A stretch of 64,000 bases of DNA from Williamsoniiplasma luminosum (GTDB lineage: Bacteria; Bacillota_I; Bacilli_A; Mycoplasmatales; Mycoplasmataceae): contig NZ_CP024963.1 of assembly GCF_002803985.1 (NCBI RefSeq), forward strand, positions 186,001-250,000. The letters run 5' to 3'. The notes under the pieces were generated by a model. The model saw nothing but the letters and a program-made list of their open reading frames with translations, made no database searches and was not told the DNA's origin. Below, piece by piece: positions 35,149 through 45,400 of the stretch. Both the position numbers and the translations under genes were made by a program. Positions within the stretch are counted from its first letter, which is position 1. The number at the start of each line of letters is the position of its first letter.

Positions 35149-35841
35149 ATGTGAATGGATGAAATTAAAACAAGTGAAATTCAGCAACCTGTAACTATCT
35201 TTACAGGATATGATTCACTACAAGAAAAAGCTCAACTTCTTTTTTATAAAGAAGTTGAAGAAGGATGTGTTTTAGTCTTTGATAAGACACCATTTTTCGC
35301 ACGTGGGGGAGGACAAGTGGCCGATCTTGGAACAATTGATGGAGCAGAAGTTCTTGATGTTCGAGACTGAGATGGTTTTTATCTTCATGTTGTAAATTCT
35401 AAAAAAGCTTATCAAGTTGGGGAAGTTTTGGAATTGATTGTGGACAAAGAAATGCGAAAGAGAATTTCAATTCTTCACTCATTAACCCATGTGTATTGAG
35501 GTGAAATTGAAAACATTTTAAACAGCAAATGTGATCAAACTTACGAATTGATAACTCATGAAGATTCAACAATTGAAATGGTAACAATTGATGAACAATT
35601 TATTACTCAAGAAATTTTGGACCAAGCTATTGAAAAAGTTAAACAAGACATAGCGTTGGCTATTCCGAGCCGAATTTATCTTGAAGATAACAAACCTGAT
35701 AAAAGAGCTGTGACATGAGAAAACGTGTCATTCGATTACTGTGTAGGGACGCATGTCTTAAATACAAGTGAATTAAAACCACCAATAATCTTAAAGTTTA
35801 AGAAAAAAGCCAACAAGCACAGAATTAAATTTACATTTTAA
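35149..35841 (+). CDS. Free-standing alanyl-tRNA editing protein (AlaX-like)
   Basis: AlaX proteins hydrolyse mischarged Ser- or Gly-tRNA-Ala. The 230-residue protein has the zinc-binding pairs HSLTH (HxxxH, near 108) and CVGTH (CxxxH, near 200) of the AlaRS editing domain and the conserved FFARGGGQVADLGTI segment near 46. The start is ATG 35149, with TGA (Trp) as the second codon; the alternative ATG at 35155 removes two residues. It starts three bases after mnmE, so both are in one operon, joining two tRNA-fidelity functions. Confidence 0.85.
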
Positions 35842-35852
35842 GCCAACGACGT

Positions 35853-35898
35853 AAAACATAGAAAAAGTGAAAAGTTATTCACTTTTTCTATGTTTTTT
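35853..35898 (+). terminator. Terminator of mnmE-alaX
   Basis: A long stem (35853-35871 with 35878-35896, core ACATAGAAAAAGTGAA) is followed by TT. Confidence 0.88.
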
Positions 35899-35995
35899 GC
35901 TTTTTAAGGTTATTTTTTAGTTTTTATTTCTAATCCTATATGAGAAGCATTAACCAATTAGCTTCACAAAATTAATTAATTTTAAAAAGGAGATT

Positions 35996-36190
35996 ATGAA
36001 AAACGAGGTAATTTTTATATTTGATTCGAAAAAAGGAGGACTAGATCGAGAAAATTCAACCACCCTAGAAGAATTTGGACTCATTCTTGAAAGTATGGAC
36101 ATTGTTGAACAAATCAAATTTTATATAGAATTTTCTCGGACTGTACAACAATATGCAGACTTGTTTCCAAAGGAAGAAAATCAAAAATAG
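35996..36190 (+). CDS. Small hypothetical acidic protein (64 aa)
   Basis: The ORF starts at ATG 35996 right after AAAAAGGAG and is followed by a hairpin at 36220, so it looks like a complete one-gene unit. The product has a beta-like start (EVIFIFDSKKGG), an acidic helix (TTLEEFGLILESMDIVEQIKFYIEF) and no membrane segment. I recognise no family. Confidence 0.55.
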   Translation: MKNEVIFIFDSKKGGLDRENSTTLEEFGLILESMDIVEQIKFYIEFSRTVQQYADLFPKEENQK

Positions 36191-36219
36191 AATTTGAACA
36201 AAGACGAAATTTGAAGAAT

Positions 36220-36250
36220 GAAAAAGCAGCAGAGATACTGCCGCTTTTTC
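36220..36250. terminator. Bidirectional hairpin between the small ORF and guaC
   Basis: GAAAAAGC (36220-36227) pairs with GCTTTTTC (36243-36250), extended by imperfect AGCAG/CTGCC pairing. It lies between two convergent genes. Confidence 0.65.
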
Positions 36251-36257
36251 AAGTTTA

Positions 36258-37220
36258 TTAAAAATTAGAATCTTTCAAAACAACGTAATCCACTTTTCTA
36301 ATGTCCATTAATTTATTTCCACCAGAATAAGAAATTGAAGATTGTAAGTCTTGTTCCATCTCGGTTAAAGTTTCAAAAATTGATCCACGAATTTTGATCA
36401 CGTCTTTTCGACCTTCAACATATCGTTTCTCACCTTTGTTAAATTCACTAGCGCTACCAAAATATTCTTTATACAATTCACCATCAATTTCAACTGTATT
36501 TCCAGGTGATTCTGCATGAGCTGCAAATAAAGAACCGATCATGACGATTGATGCCCCAAATCTAATTGATTTGGCCACATCCCCATTAACCCTTAATCCT
36601 CCATCAGCAATAATTGGTTTGGTTGCTGCTTTGCTACATCAATTAACTGCTGATAATTGTCATCCACCAGTTCCAAAACCAGTTTTTAATTTAGTGATAC
36701 ATACTTTTCCTGGACCAATTCCAACTTTTGTGGCGTCAGCTCCTCAATATTCTAAATCTCTGACAGCTGATGGTGTTCCAACATTTCCAGCAATAATAAA
36801 AGTTTTGGTCCCCATTTGCTTGCGAATATGTTTAATCATATCTCTTACTGCTAACGAATGCCCGTGGGCGATATCGATTGTAATGTAATCTGGAATTAAA
36901 TTTTGTTCTTTCAATTCATGAATGATTTCATAATCTGGTTTTTTAACCCCAACAGAAATTGAAACAATTAAGTTTTTAGCTTTCATCTTTTTGACAAATT
37001 GAAGAGTATCAACATTGAATCGATGCATCACGTAAAAATAATTTTGTTCGGCTAGTTTTTCGCATAGCTCTTCATTCACCACAGTTGCCATATTAGCCGG
37101 AACCACAGGCATTTTGAATTTATGTTTTCCTAATTTAATTGAGGTGTCGCATTCACCTCTTGATTTCACAATACACATCTCAGGAATTAGTTGTATATCT
37201 TCATAATCAAATGCTTTCAT
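36258..37220 (-). CDS. guaC: GMP reductase
   Basis: GuaC deaminates GMP to IMP with NADPH, balancing guanine and adenine nucleotides. The 320-residue TIM-barrel protein has VPANMATVV near 38, the catalytic Cys loop [17 protein letters not shown] near 172 and the GGWQ that distinguishes it from IMP dehydrogenase; no CBS domains are present. TGA codons are Trp. Start ATG 37220 follows GGAGG. It is transcribed alone from a promoter with TATAAT at 37339-37334, giving a roughly 100-base structured leader. Confidence 0.95.
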
Positions 37221-37250
37221 TTTTTGTCCTCCATTTTAAAACACACCTTT

Positions 37251-37296
37251 TCATCTTGATTTTTTTGTTTAAATTAAACCAAAAAAATCAAGATGA
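37251..37296 (-). promoter_or_regulatory. Long hairpin in the guaC 5' leader
   Basis: TCATCTTGATTTTTTT (37251-37266) pairs with its complement ending at 37296, with a one-base bulge. It is located between the guaC -10 box and ribosome site. An outer ACACA/TGTGT pair could close a larger fold. It does not match the conserved purine riboswitch loops I know. Confidence 0.5.
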
Positions 37297-37413
37297 AACA
37301 CTTAAATTATGTGTCCTTTATAATTACATTTCTATTATAGAGCAAAGTTCACAATTCATTGAGATTGTTTGAAGAAAGTTAGTAATAATTATTTTTTTGA
37401 TTAGAATATAAAT

Positions 37414-38229
37414 ATGAATAATAAATTAATATTTGATGCACATACGCATTTTAATGATGAAACATATCAAGAAATGGGCATTTCAACAAGTGAAATGATC
37501 AAAACAGCAAATCAAAAAGGAGTTGGTTATTTTTTGAATTGTTCATTTGATTTAGCATCATCAATGTTGGCAATTAAACAAGCAAATGAACACGAGAATG
37601 TGTTTGTGGCTGTTGGGATTCATCCAAATGTGGCGATTGAACACACATCTGAAGATTTAAGCAAACTAGAAGCATTGTTAAACTCACCAAAAGTTGTAGC
37701 AATTGGAGAAATTGGATTAGATTATTTTTACACTAAAAAGGATATGGAAATTCAAAAAGAGATGTTCAAAAAACAAATTGAAATTGCTATCAAACACAAC
37801 CTGACCATCATGTTACACATTAGAGACCATAAAAATGTTTTTGATGCATATGATGATGTGATCGAAATTTTGAATCAATATCCAAACAAACCAAATGTAA
37901 TTGTGCATTGTTTTTCAGCAAATAAAGCATATGCGCAAAAGTTAGTTGATTTAGGTTTTTATATTAATATTGGTGGAGCTGTGACTTTTAAAAATGCCAA
38001 AGAATTACAAGAAGCAGCGGCTTGAATTCCAATGCAAAACCTTTTAGTCGAAACTGATGCGCCTTATTTAACCCCCCACCCATTCAGAGGGCAAATGATC
38101 AATAAACCTGAAATGATTGTGTACACAGTTGAAAAAATTGCTGAATTGAAAAATCTTGATAAAGATTTTGTCATTCAGCAAACAACTGAAAATGCATTTT
38201 CAGCTTTTAACATTCCAAAAGAAAAATAA
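37414..38229 (+). CDS. TatD-family metal-dependent hydrolase (DNase)
   Basis: This is a TIM-barrel hydrolase of the TatD family (Mg-dependent DNase, DNA repair or turnover). The 271-residue protein has DAHTHFND at residue 5 (HxH metal site), VGIHPN, GEIGLDYF with the bridging Glu near 98, MLHIRD, VHCFSANK near 168 and the final acidic VETDAPYLTP near 210. TGA at 38023-38025 is Trp. The ATG has no obvious ribosome site and follows a TATAAA-like box closely, so it may be leaderless. A divergent copy follows. Confidence 0.9.
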
Positions 38230-38328
38230 TTTGTTGAAAATCTCATAAGTTTTTTTTGCTAAGACAATCTTTCCTTTTTTATTATCTCGAAAAGTGTAAT
38301 AATTAAAATAGAATGAGTGGTAATTAAT

Positions 38329-39117
38329 ATGGGAATATATGATGTGCATGCTCACTTGAACGATAATTTATATTTGGAATTAGATACTTCTTCAAGTGAT
38401 ATTGTAAGAGATGCGTTACAAGCAAATGTTGATTTAATAAATAATGTAGGATTTGATATCAAATCCTCAAAAATAGCAGTGATTCAAGCTGAAAAACATG
38501 CAAACGTTTATGCAATTGTGGGGATTCATCCAAACGATGTGCATTTATTTTCACAAGAAGCATACGAACAACTGGATGTTTTAGCAAACGCGAATAAGGT
38601 TGTGGCAATTGGGGAAATTGGATTGGATTATTTCAGAAGTAAGCAATATATCCAAATTCAAAAAGATGCATTAAAAATTCAAATCCAAATTGCTCAAAAA
38701 CATAATTTGCCAATTATGGCGCACATTAAAGATGTTGCAGGATCAACCAAAGCTTTTGATGATGCAATTGAAATTTTTAAAAGTTTGGATTGCAAAGATG
38801 TTGTTATTCATGATTTTGCCGGAACCAAAAAACAAGTTGACCAACTTGTTGAATTAGGTTATTACATGTCAATTAATGGGCAAGTCACAAGAAATCGTGA
38901 GTTAGCTAAAGTTGTTCAAGATATCCCAATAAAAAATTTAATGATCGAATCTGATTCTCCATATCAAACCCCAAAACCATATGATAAAAAGGTCAATTAT
39001 CCAAAACTTTTACCACTAGTAACCAAAGCGATAGCCAAGTTAAAAAACATGAATGAACAAGAATTGATTTCTGCCACCCGAAACAATGCAACCACTTTTT
39101 TCAATGTTAAAAAATAA
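38329..39117 (+). CDS. Divergent second TatD-family hydrolase
   Basis: The 262-residue paralogue has the same order of motifs as its neighbour: DVHAHLND, VGIHPND, GEIGLDYF, MAHIKD, VIHDFAG and IESDSPYQTP. The metal ligands are kept, but the VHCFS strand has become IHDFA and identity over the rest looks modest, so its substrate may differ. Start ATG 38329 has a GAGTGG site; an in-frame GTG at 38317 is less likely. It arose by tandem duplication, and the partner is 99 bases upstream. Confidence 0.87.
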   Translation: MGIYDVHAHLNDNLYLELDTSSSDIVRDALQANVDLINNVGFDIKSSKIAVIQAEKHANVYAIVGIHPNDVHLFSQEAYEQLDVLANANKVVAIGEIGLDYFRSKQYIQIQKDALKIQIQIAQKHNLPIMAHIKDVAGSTKAFDDAIEIFKSLDCKDVVIHDFAGTKKQVDQLVELGYYMSINGQVTRNRELAKVVQDIPIKNLMIESDSPYQTPKPYDKKVNYPKLLPLVTKAIAKLKNMNEQELISATRNNATTFFNVKK

Positions 39118-39125
39118 ATAATTTT

Positions 39126-39156
39126 AAGCCTCATCGAATCGTTCGATGAGGCTTTA
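39126..39156 (+). terminator. Terminator after the TatD pair
   Basis: AAGCCTCATCGAA (39126-39138) pairs with TTCGATGAGGCTT (39142-39154) around a three-base loop. Only a short T run follows. Confidence 0.75.
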
Positions 39157-39236
39157 GTTTGCTTAGACTTAAACCGAACGCGATAATTAGGAACCTCTTT
39201 TTTGATAAAATTAAGATAGAACAGGAAAAGAAAAAT

Positions 39237-41111
39237 ATGGAAAAAAATATTATTTACAAACCTTTGAGTGAATATAAAACTAATTTAAAACTTAAACATG
39301 AAGAAAATGTTGATCAACTTTTCGATGCTCTAATTGAAGAGTCTAAAGTTGATTGAGAAGCTAATAGAAGCACGATTAAAAAACTGAGAGTTGATGAAGC
39401 ACAATCGAAATATCTGATGTCATCATTGAAAAAACAAAAGCTCTTAAGAGCGTTTTTGATATTTCTGACTGTGTTATTTATTCTTGCTCCAATTATCTTT
39501 ATTCTTTATCAAGTTTTTTCTCAAAGTAGTTGAAGTTTTTCTCAACTTGGTTTGGCACTTTTGATTATCGGAATGATTCTTGCGGTTGCTGGGGCGGCAC
39601 TTTTTATTTGATTAATTGTCACTAAAGTAAATAAAAAAATCGAAACAATCAAAGGTGATTTAAATGCAGTAAATAAAAAGATTGATAAACTTACTGAAAC
39701 TGCATGGAATCAAACAAAAGATCTTAATAATTTATTTGATTGAACCATCCCTGCTCGTCTAGTTGAAAAAACAATTCCGATTGTTAAAATGGATCCATAT
39801 TTTAATTTCCAACGTTATGATGAGTTGATTAATAAATACAACTTAGAAGATAAGACTAAAAATGAAACTTCACTTTTTGTCCAGAGTGGTGAAATTGAAG
39901 GAAATCCTTTTGTCTTGGCTAAAAATTTAAAATATTTTCCTTCACAAAAAGATTATTCAGGTTCAATTGTTGTTTCGTGAACAGAAGAAGAAACCGATAG
40001 TGATGGTAAAACCCACACAATAGTACATTCAGAAACATTGACCGCATGAGTGACTAAATTTTTTCCAGATTATGAATTAGATGAATCAATAATTTATGGG
40101 AATGAAGCAATTCCAAATTTACAATTTTCACGCAAACCGCAAGCTGTATCAAATCTTGGAGAAGGTAAACGATACGAAAAAGCAATTGATCGAAAAGTTA
40201 AAAAACTAGAAAAAATGAGTCGCAAAGCAATCAAACAAGGTGATGATTTTAATGTTATGAACAATACCGAATTTGAAGCTTTATTTCACGCGATCGATCG
40301 TAATGATGAACAAGAATTCAGATTGATGTTTCCTGCATTAGCTCAAGAGGCAATGAAAGAAATTTTATTAGATCAAACTGTCGGATATGGTGATGATTTC
40401 TACTTCTTTAAAGATAGGATGTTGAATATAATCACCCCCGAACATTTACAACGCATGGATATGAATACTAATCCTAAAAAATATATTACTTATGAAATTG
40501 ATCAAACAAAGGAACTTTTTACAAATTATAACAATGAATATTTTAAACATTTCTATTTTGCAATGGCCCCAATTTTAGCAATCCCATTATACCAAGACTA
40601 TAAGTCATCAGACCATATTTATGGCTTTGATTATGATGCACCAATTAGTCCATGAGAACATGAATCAATTGCTTATAGTTTAGGTTTAGACAACCTAAAA
40701 CATCCACTATCGATTACTGAAAATATTTTAAAAGCTGAAGTTTTAGAACGAGAAAAAGGATATGAAAAGTTGTCAATCAAAGCAAGTGGTTTTCAGGGAA
40801 TTGAGCGCATTGATTATGTTTGAATGATGGATAGCAATGGTTCAAGTCATGCTGTTCCTGTGCCTTGAGTTGAATACTTACCAGTTAAAAAAGAAACACC
40901 AGTTATGGTGAAAACATTAAGTGATTATACTCGCCCAAAATTTTTGACCAATATGGAGCAAAATAATGATTGAAAAAAATACTTTGAAGGCTACCATTTA
41001 TCTAACAATAATTTACTATTTTATAAAAATTTAGTCGCCTTTATAGTTGGTGAAAAACAACAAGATTTAGAACCAAAATCACTAGATGACATTTTTAGAA
41101 ATAGTCTTTAG
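39237..41111 (+). CDS. Two-helix membrane protein of unknown function, LemA partner
   Basis: The 624-residue product has a charged N terminus, then two strong membrane helices (about 78-99 and 112-135), a short coiled-coil (KVNKKIETIKGDLNAVNKKIDKL) and a large C-terminal cytosolic or surface domain of more than 400 residues, rich in aromatic and acidic residues. No enzyme motif is visible. Trp residues are mostly TGA. ATG 39237 follows GGAAAAG. lemA follows 37 bases downstream. LemA with a large membrane protein is a recurring arrangement, so a shared envelope role is inferred. Confidence 0.8.
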
Positions 41112-41148
41112 AATGATATAATCAAGAAAGCAATAAGGAGAAAAATTT

Positions 41149-41814
41149 ATGGCAAATAAATTAGATGAACTACAAGGTCCAACCCAACCAGAAGGTGTGG
41201 ATATCAACGTTATTCACAAACAAATTCCAATTGAAGTGGGACAAGGTTCTAGAACTTTTGAAATTGTTTTATGATGTTTATTAATTATTCCGGGTTTGAT
41301 ATTTTGAATCATGAAAAACAGCGCTAGTAACTATCTAAGACGCTTGGAACAAAAAATTCAAGGATCAGCATCAGAAGTTGATAACTATTTGGAACAACGT
41401 GTTCAAGTATTACAAAATGCTTCTGCAATTGTGAATAAAGCAATCGATTTAGATAAAAGCACAATGATCACAATTGCAAAATATCGTTCAGGAAAAGCTG
41501 GGGATGATAATTTGAGAAATGAAATTTCAAGCGAAATTGAACAAGTAAGTAAAAAAATTAACATCGCTTTTGAGTCATATCCAGATTTAAAAGCACACTC
41601 AACTTTGCGTGATGCGATGCAAAAAAATGATTATTTACAAAGAGAAATCACGGCAGCGCGTACTAATTACAACGATTATGTATCTCGTTGAAATCAAGAT
41701 ATTCAAGTGTGACCAACTAAAATGATTGTTGCTGCAAAAGCGGGATACACAACTAGAATTCCGTTCACAGCTTCAGTTGAAACTAAAGCAAAAGCTCGTG
41801 ACGTGTTTTTCTAG
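41149..41814 (+). CDS. lemA: LemA family membrane protein
   Basis: The 221-residue protein has one membrane segment near 37-58 (IVLWCLLIIPGLIFWIM), a long helical region and the family C-terminal stretch around 166-185 (TNYNDYVSRWNQDIQVWP, matching the YN..V..NxxIQ..P pattern) followed by IPFTASVETK. TGA codons are Trp. The ribosome site AAGGAG precedes ATG 41149. The function of LemA is unknown; membrane-anchored helical bundle. Confidence 0.88.
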
Positions 41815-41841
41815 AAACAACCAATTAGATCTAAAAATTTC

Positions 41842-41877
41842 AAAAAACAAACCCCAGTTAAATGGGGTTTGTTTTTT
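41842..41877. terminator. Terminator between lemA and the convergent ABC-F gene
   Basis: AAAAAACAAACCCC (41842-41855) pairs with GGGGTTTGTTTTTT (41864-41877). Confidence 0.88.
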
Positions 41878-41890
41878 ATAAAGTGTTTTA

Positions 41891-43426
41891 TTATTCAATC
41901 AAGTCTTCAAAGTTTAAGACTTTATCAGCTCATTGTGTTTCAAAATTAATATCATGAGTAGTCAATAAGACAGTTCCTGGAAATGCCTGAATTGCTTCTA
42001 ATAAAGCTTCTTTTGCTAAGACGTCAATGTGGTTAGTTGGCTCATCTAAAATCAATAAACTTGCAGGTTCTAAACTTAAAGCAGCTAATCTAACTTTAGT
42101 TTGTTCTCCCCCAGAAAGCATACTCATTGGGTTTAACATCAATTCGGATTTAACACCAAATCTTGAGATGGTTCCACGAACTTCACCTTCAAGCATTTTT
42201 GGGTAAAGTCCCATTAAATAGGCAATTGGTGTTAGATCTTCAAATTTTTCTTGTTGATGGAAATAAGCGATATCAACACCACTTCCAACCATTAATTTTC
42301 CTGTTAGTGGTTTTAAAGTATGAGCAACAGTATTTAAAAAAGTTGTTTTTCCAATTCCGTTGTACCCACGAACGATACATTTTTGTCCTTCTCTTAATTC
42401 AAAAGTTAGAGGATTTGTTAAAGGGAAATCATATCCGATTTCTAAATTTTCAGCCTTCACAATAATTGCTGAAGAAGGTCGTTTATACTTGAAACTCATC
42501 TTTGGTTTAACTAAATCACGACGTTCTTCCATCACATCAATTTTAGCTAATTGTTTTTGTCGTGATTGAGCACTACGAGCTGTTGAAGCACGTGCCGCAT
42601 TACGAGCAACATAATCTTTCAATTTAGCAATTTGTTGTTGTTGCGAGTTTCTGGCAGCATCATATTGTTCTGCTCTTTGAGCAGAAAGTTCTAAAAATTT
42701 ATCATAGTTTCCAACATAGCGATTAATCTCTTTGTTTTCAATTGCATAAATGATTGAAACGGTTTTGTTAATGAATTCAGTATCATGAGAAATCATCAAA
42801 AATGCATGTTCATAAGCTTGTAAAAATTTAGCTAATCATTCAACTTGATCAATGTCTAAAAAGTTGGTTGGTTCATCCAATAAAATGAAATCATCATTTT
42901 TCAAAAGCAACTTTGCAAGCATCACCTTACCACGTTGCCCACCACTTAATTCACCAAGCTTTTTGTCTAAATTCTCAATACTAATTCCTAAACCAGAAAC
43001 TAAATTTCCAATTGTTTTTTCAATTGTATCAAAACCTTTGTGATTTAATTCTTCTTGCATCGCAAGCGCTTTAACCAAATCTTCTTCTTTATATTCAATT
43101 GCCATGTCTTCATAAATTTTATGAATTTGTGCTTCAATTTCATATAAATGTTTGAATGTATCTTTTAAATAATCATTAACTAAAATTTGCATATCAACAT
43201 CATGATGTTGATCCAAATAACCCATTTTTGCACGTGGATGAAGTTCAATTTCACCTTTATCAGGTACATTTTTTCCAGCAATCAAATCAAATAAAGTGGT
43301 TTTTCCAGTTCCGTTTGGGCCAACAAGCGCTACATGTTCGCCTTTATTAATTCTAATATTTACATCTTGATATAAAAACTTTTCACCGTTTTGATGCGAT
43401 AAATCTTTTATGTGAACAATACTCAT
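41891..43426 (-). CDS. ABC-F family ribosome-associated ATPase (YbiT-like)
   Basis: ABC-F proteins bind the ribosomal E site and help stalled translation. This intact 511-residue protein has two ATP-binding halves: Walker A GPNGTGKTT near 37, signature LSGGQRGKV and LLDEPTNFLD; then GYNGIGKTT near 340, LSGGEQTKV and LILDEPTNHID. A basic linker lies between. There is no transmembrane part. TGA codons at 42836-42838 and 41930-41932 are Trp. It is a housekeeping-type member, in contrast to the broken resistance-type copy at 10.1 kb. It is oriented against its neighbours. Confidence 0.92.
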
Positions 43427-43557
43427 AAACCCTCCAAAATAACCTTTAAATTATACACAAAAAACCCGATATCTCAATATAAAAGTTGGAATAGCTTGTT
43501 TATATTCGGTATATTGGCTAGAAAACCAATTATTTTTTTCTAAAAATGTGTGAAATT

Positions 43558-43590
43558 TAGTTTTTCAGAAATCAAATTTCTGAAAAACTA
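43558..43590. repeat. Perfect 15-bp inverted repeat between divergent ABC-F and prs
   Basis: TAGTTTTTCAGAAAT (43558-43572) and its exact reverse complement (43576-43590) flank CAA. It lies 132 bases before the ABC-F start and about 50 before the prs -10 box. No T run follows in either direction, so an operator or an RNA hairpin is more likely than a terminator. Confidence 0.65.
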
Positions 43591-43686
43591 TTCATAAATA
43601 GCATTTTTTAGATTTTATTTTTTAGACAAAAGTAATATTATAAATATATGAATAAATTAAATTTTAAAGAAGAGGAAAAAATAATA

Positions 43687-44730
43687 ATGCCAAATAAACA
43701 ACCACTAGATATAAATATTTTTGGACTATCAGCCAGCCAAAAATTAACTAATGAAGTGTGTGAGATTTTAAACATCAAACAAAAACGAGTGCAAACAACC
43801 AAATTTGCTGATGGAGAAATTTTAATCCAATCACTTGATAGCGTTCGAGGAAGAGAAATCTACATCATCCAATCAACAAACCAACCAGTGAGCGAAAACT
43901 TGATGGAATTATTAATTGCAATTGATGCTTTTAAAAGAGGAAATGCTGCCAAAATCAATGTTGTAATTCCTTATTATGGATATGCTCGTCAAGATCGAAA
44001 AGCTAAAGGAAGACAACCAATCACTGCTAAATTAGTGGCAGATTTATTAACAAAAGCTGGAGCTCATAAAGTCATCACAATTGATATTCACTCACAACAA
44101 ATCATGGGATTCTTTGATATCCCAATGGAAAATTTCCAAACTTCAGAAAGTTTGGCAACTGAAATTGTCAACACAATTATTAATGAAAAATTAGACCATA
44201 AAAATTGTATTTTAGTGTCTCCAGATTATGGTGGATTAACTCGTGTTCACAACGTTGATTCATACACTGGATTAATGACTGATGGGATTGCAGTTATTGC
44301 CAAAAGAAGACCCGGACCAAACATGGCTGAAGTTGAATTTGTTCTTGGTGATATTGCGGGGAAAACTTGTTTTATTATTGATGACATGATTGATACTGGT
44401 GGGACAATTATCAATGCTGCTAAAGCATTGAAAGATAATGGTGCCAAAGATGTTTATATTTTTGCTTGTCATGGTCTGTTCAATGGAGCAGCTGTTGAAA
44501 AAATGAACGAAGCAATCACAAACAAGATTATTAAAAGAGTGGTTGTAACAAACACAATTGAAATTCCAAAAGAAAAACAATTTGAAGGTTTAAAAATCAT
44601 TTCAATTGCCCATCTATTGGCTGATATGATTGAAGCTTCTGTTCAAAACCATTCATTAACAGATGTTTATAATAATGCTCGTTGCAAATTAGCAAAATAC
44701 ATTGAAGAATATACTAAAACCAATAAATAA
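43687..44730 (+). CDS. prs: Ribose-phosphate pyrophosphokinase
   Basis: Prs makes PRPP from ribose 5-phosphate and ATP, feeding nucleotide salvage (hpt in this window). The 347-residue protein shows FADGEILIQ, the SVRGREIYIIQST segment, YGYARQDRKAKGRQPITAKL near 99 and the PRPP loop DDMIDTGGTIINAA near 233. The start ATG 43687 is chosen because AGAGG lies upstream and a TATTAT -10 box puts the transcript start near 43648; an in-frame ATG at 43648 would be leaderless. It overlaps pth by one base. Confidence 0.94.
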   Translation: MPNKQPLDINIFGLSASQKLTNEVCEILNIKQKRVQTTKFADGEILIQSLDSVRGREIYIIQSTNQPVSENLMELLIAIDAFKRGNAAKINVVIPYYGYARQDRKAKGRQPITAKLVADLLTKAGAHKVITIDIHSQQIMGFFDIPMENFQTSESLATEIVNTIINEKLDHKNCILVSPDYGGLTRVHNVDSYTGLMTDGIAVIAKRRPGPNMAEVEFVLGDIAGKTCFIIDDMIDTGGTIINAAKALKDNGAKDVYIFACHGLFNGAAVEKMNEAITNKIIKRVVVTNTIEIPKEKQFEGLKIISIAHLLADMIEASVQNHSLTDVYNNARCKLAKYIEEYTKTNK

Positions 44731-45290
44731 TGAAACTAATTGTTGGTCTGGGGAATCCGGGAAAAGAATATCAAAAAACAAGACATAACGCAGGTTTTTT
44801 TGCGATTGATATGCTTTTAGAAAAATACGGATTTTCAAAAGAAAAAGAAGAATTTAATGCAACTATTTACTTCTCTCAAATAAATAATGAAAAAGTTCTA
44901 TTTGTTAAACCACTAACATACATGAATAATTCAGGCATGAGTATTCGCCAAATCTTGGATTATTATAAAATTAATAAAAGTGATTTAATAATCATCCATG
45001 ACGAAAAAGATTTTCCGATTGGTAAAAATCAATTTAAGACATCTGGGTCAGCTGCTGGTCATAACGGGATCAAAAGTGCCATTCAATATTTGAATGGCGA
45101 AGATTTTAAACGCTGAAGATTAGGAATTGGCGCACCAAACAATTCCAAAACGATGGTTGATTGAGTTTTGGGTAATTTTTCTAAAAAAGAAATTGAATTA
45201 TTAGATGAAAAAATTAATAATTCAATCTTGTTTTTACAAGATTGAATTAAGGGTGAAACATTCATCAATATCATGAACAAATATAATTAA
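44730..45290 (+). CDS. pth: Peptidyl-tRNA hydrolase
   Basis: Pth frees tRNA from drop-off peptides. The 186-residue protein has GLGNPGKEYQKTRHNAGF with the catalytic His near 20, PLTYMNNSG near 66 and HDEKDFPIG...GSAAGHNGIKS near 90-116. TGA codons are Trp. Its ATG overlaps the prs stop (TAATG), so the two genes are coupled. Confidence 0.96.
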
Positions 45291-45317
45291 AATCAAGAAT
45301 TTCTTCTTGATTTTTTT
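45289..45317 (+). terminator. Terminator of prs-pth
   Basis: AAAATCAAGAA (45289-45299) pairs with TTCTTGATTTT (45303-45313), then T's. Confidence 0.85.
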
Positions 45318-45400
45318 GTCCATTTTAGGTTAAGAAATATTTTTTTCGTAAATTTACTTTTTCTATTTTAATTAAATTTTATGCGTATATACTTTACATT

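Noticed and set aside
37251-37296. Terminator between guaC and tatD
   Set aside because: The genes diverge here and the stem has no following T run in a useful direction, so a leader element fits better.
44272-44580. 102-residue minus-strand ORF in prs
   Set aside because: It is a shadow of prs; its Asn/Phe/Ser-rich composition is typical of antisense frames here.
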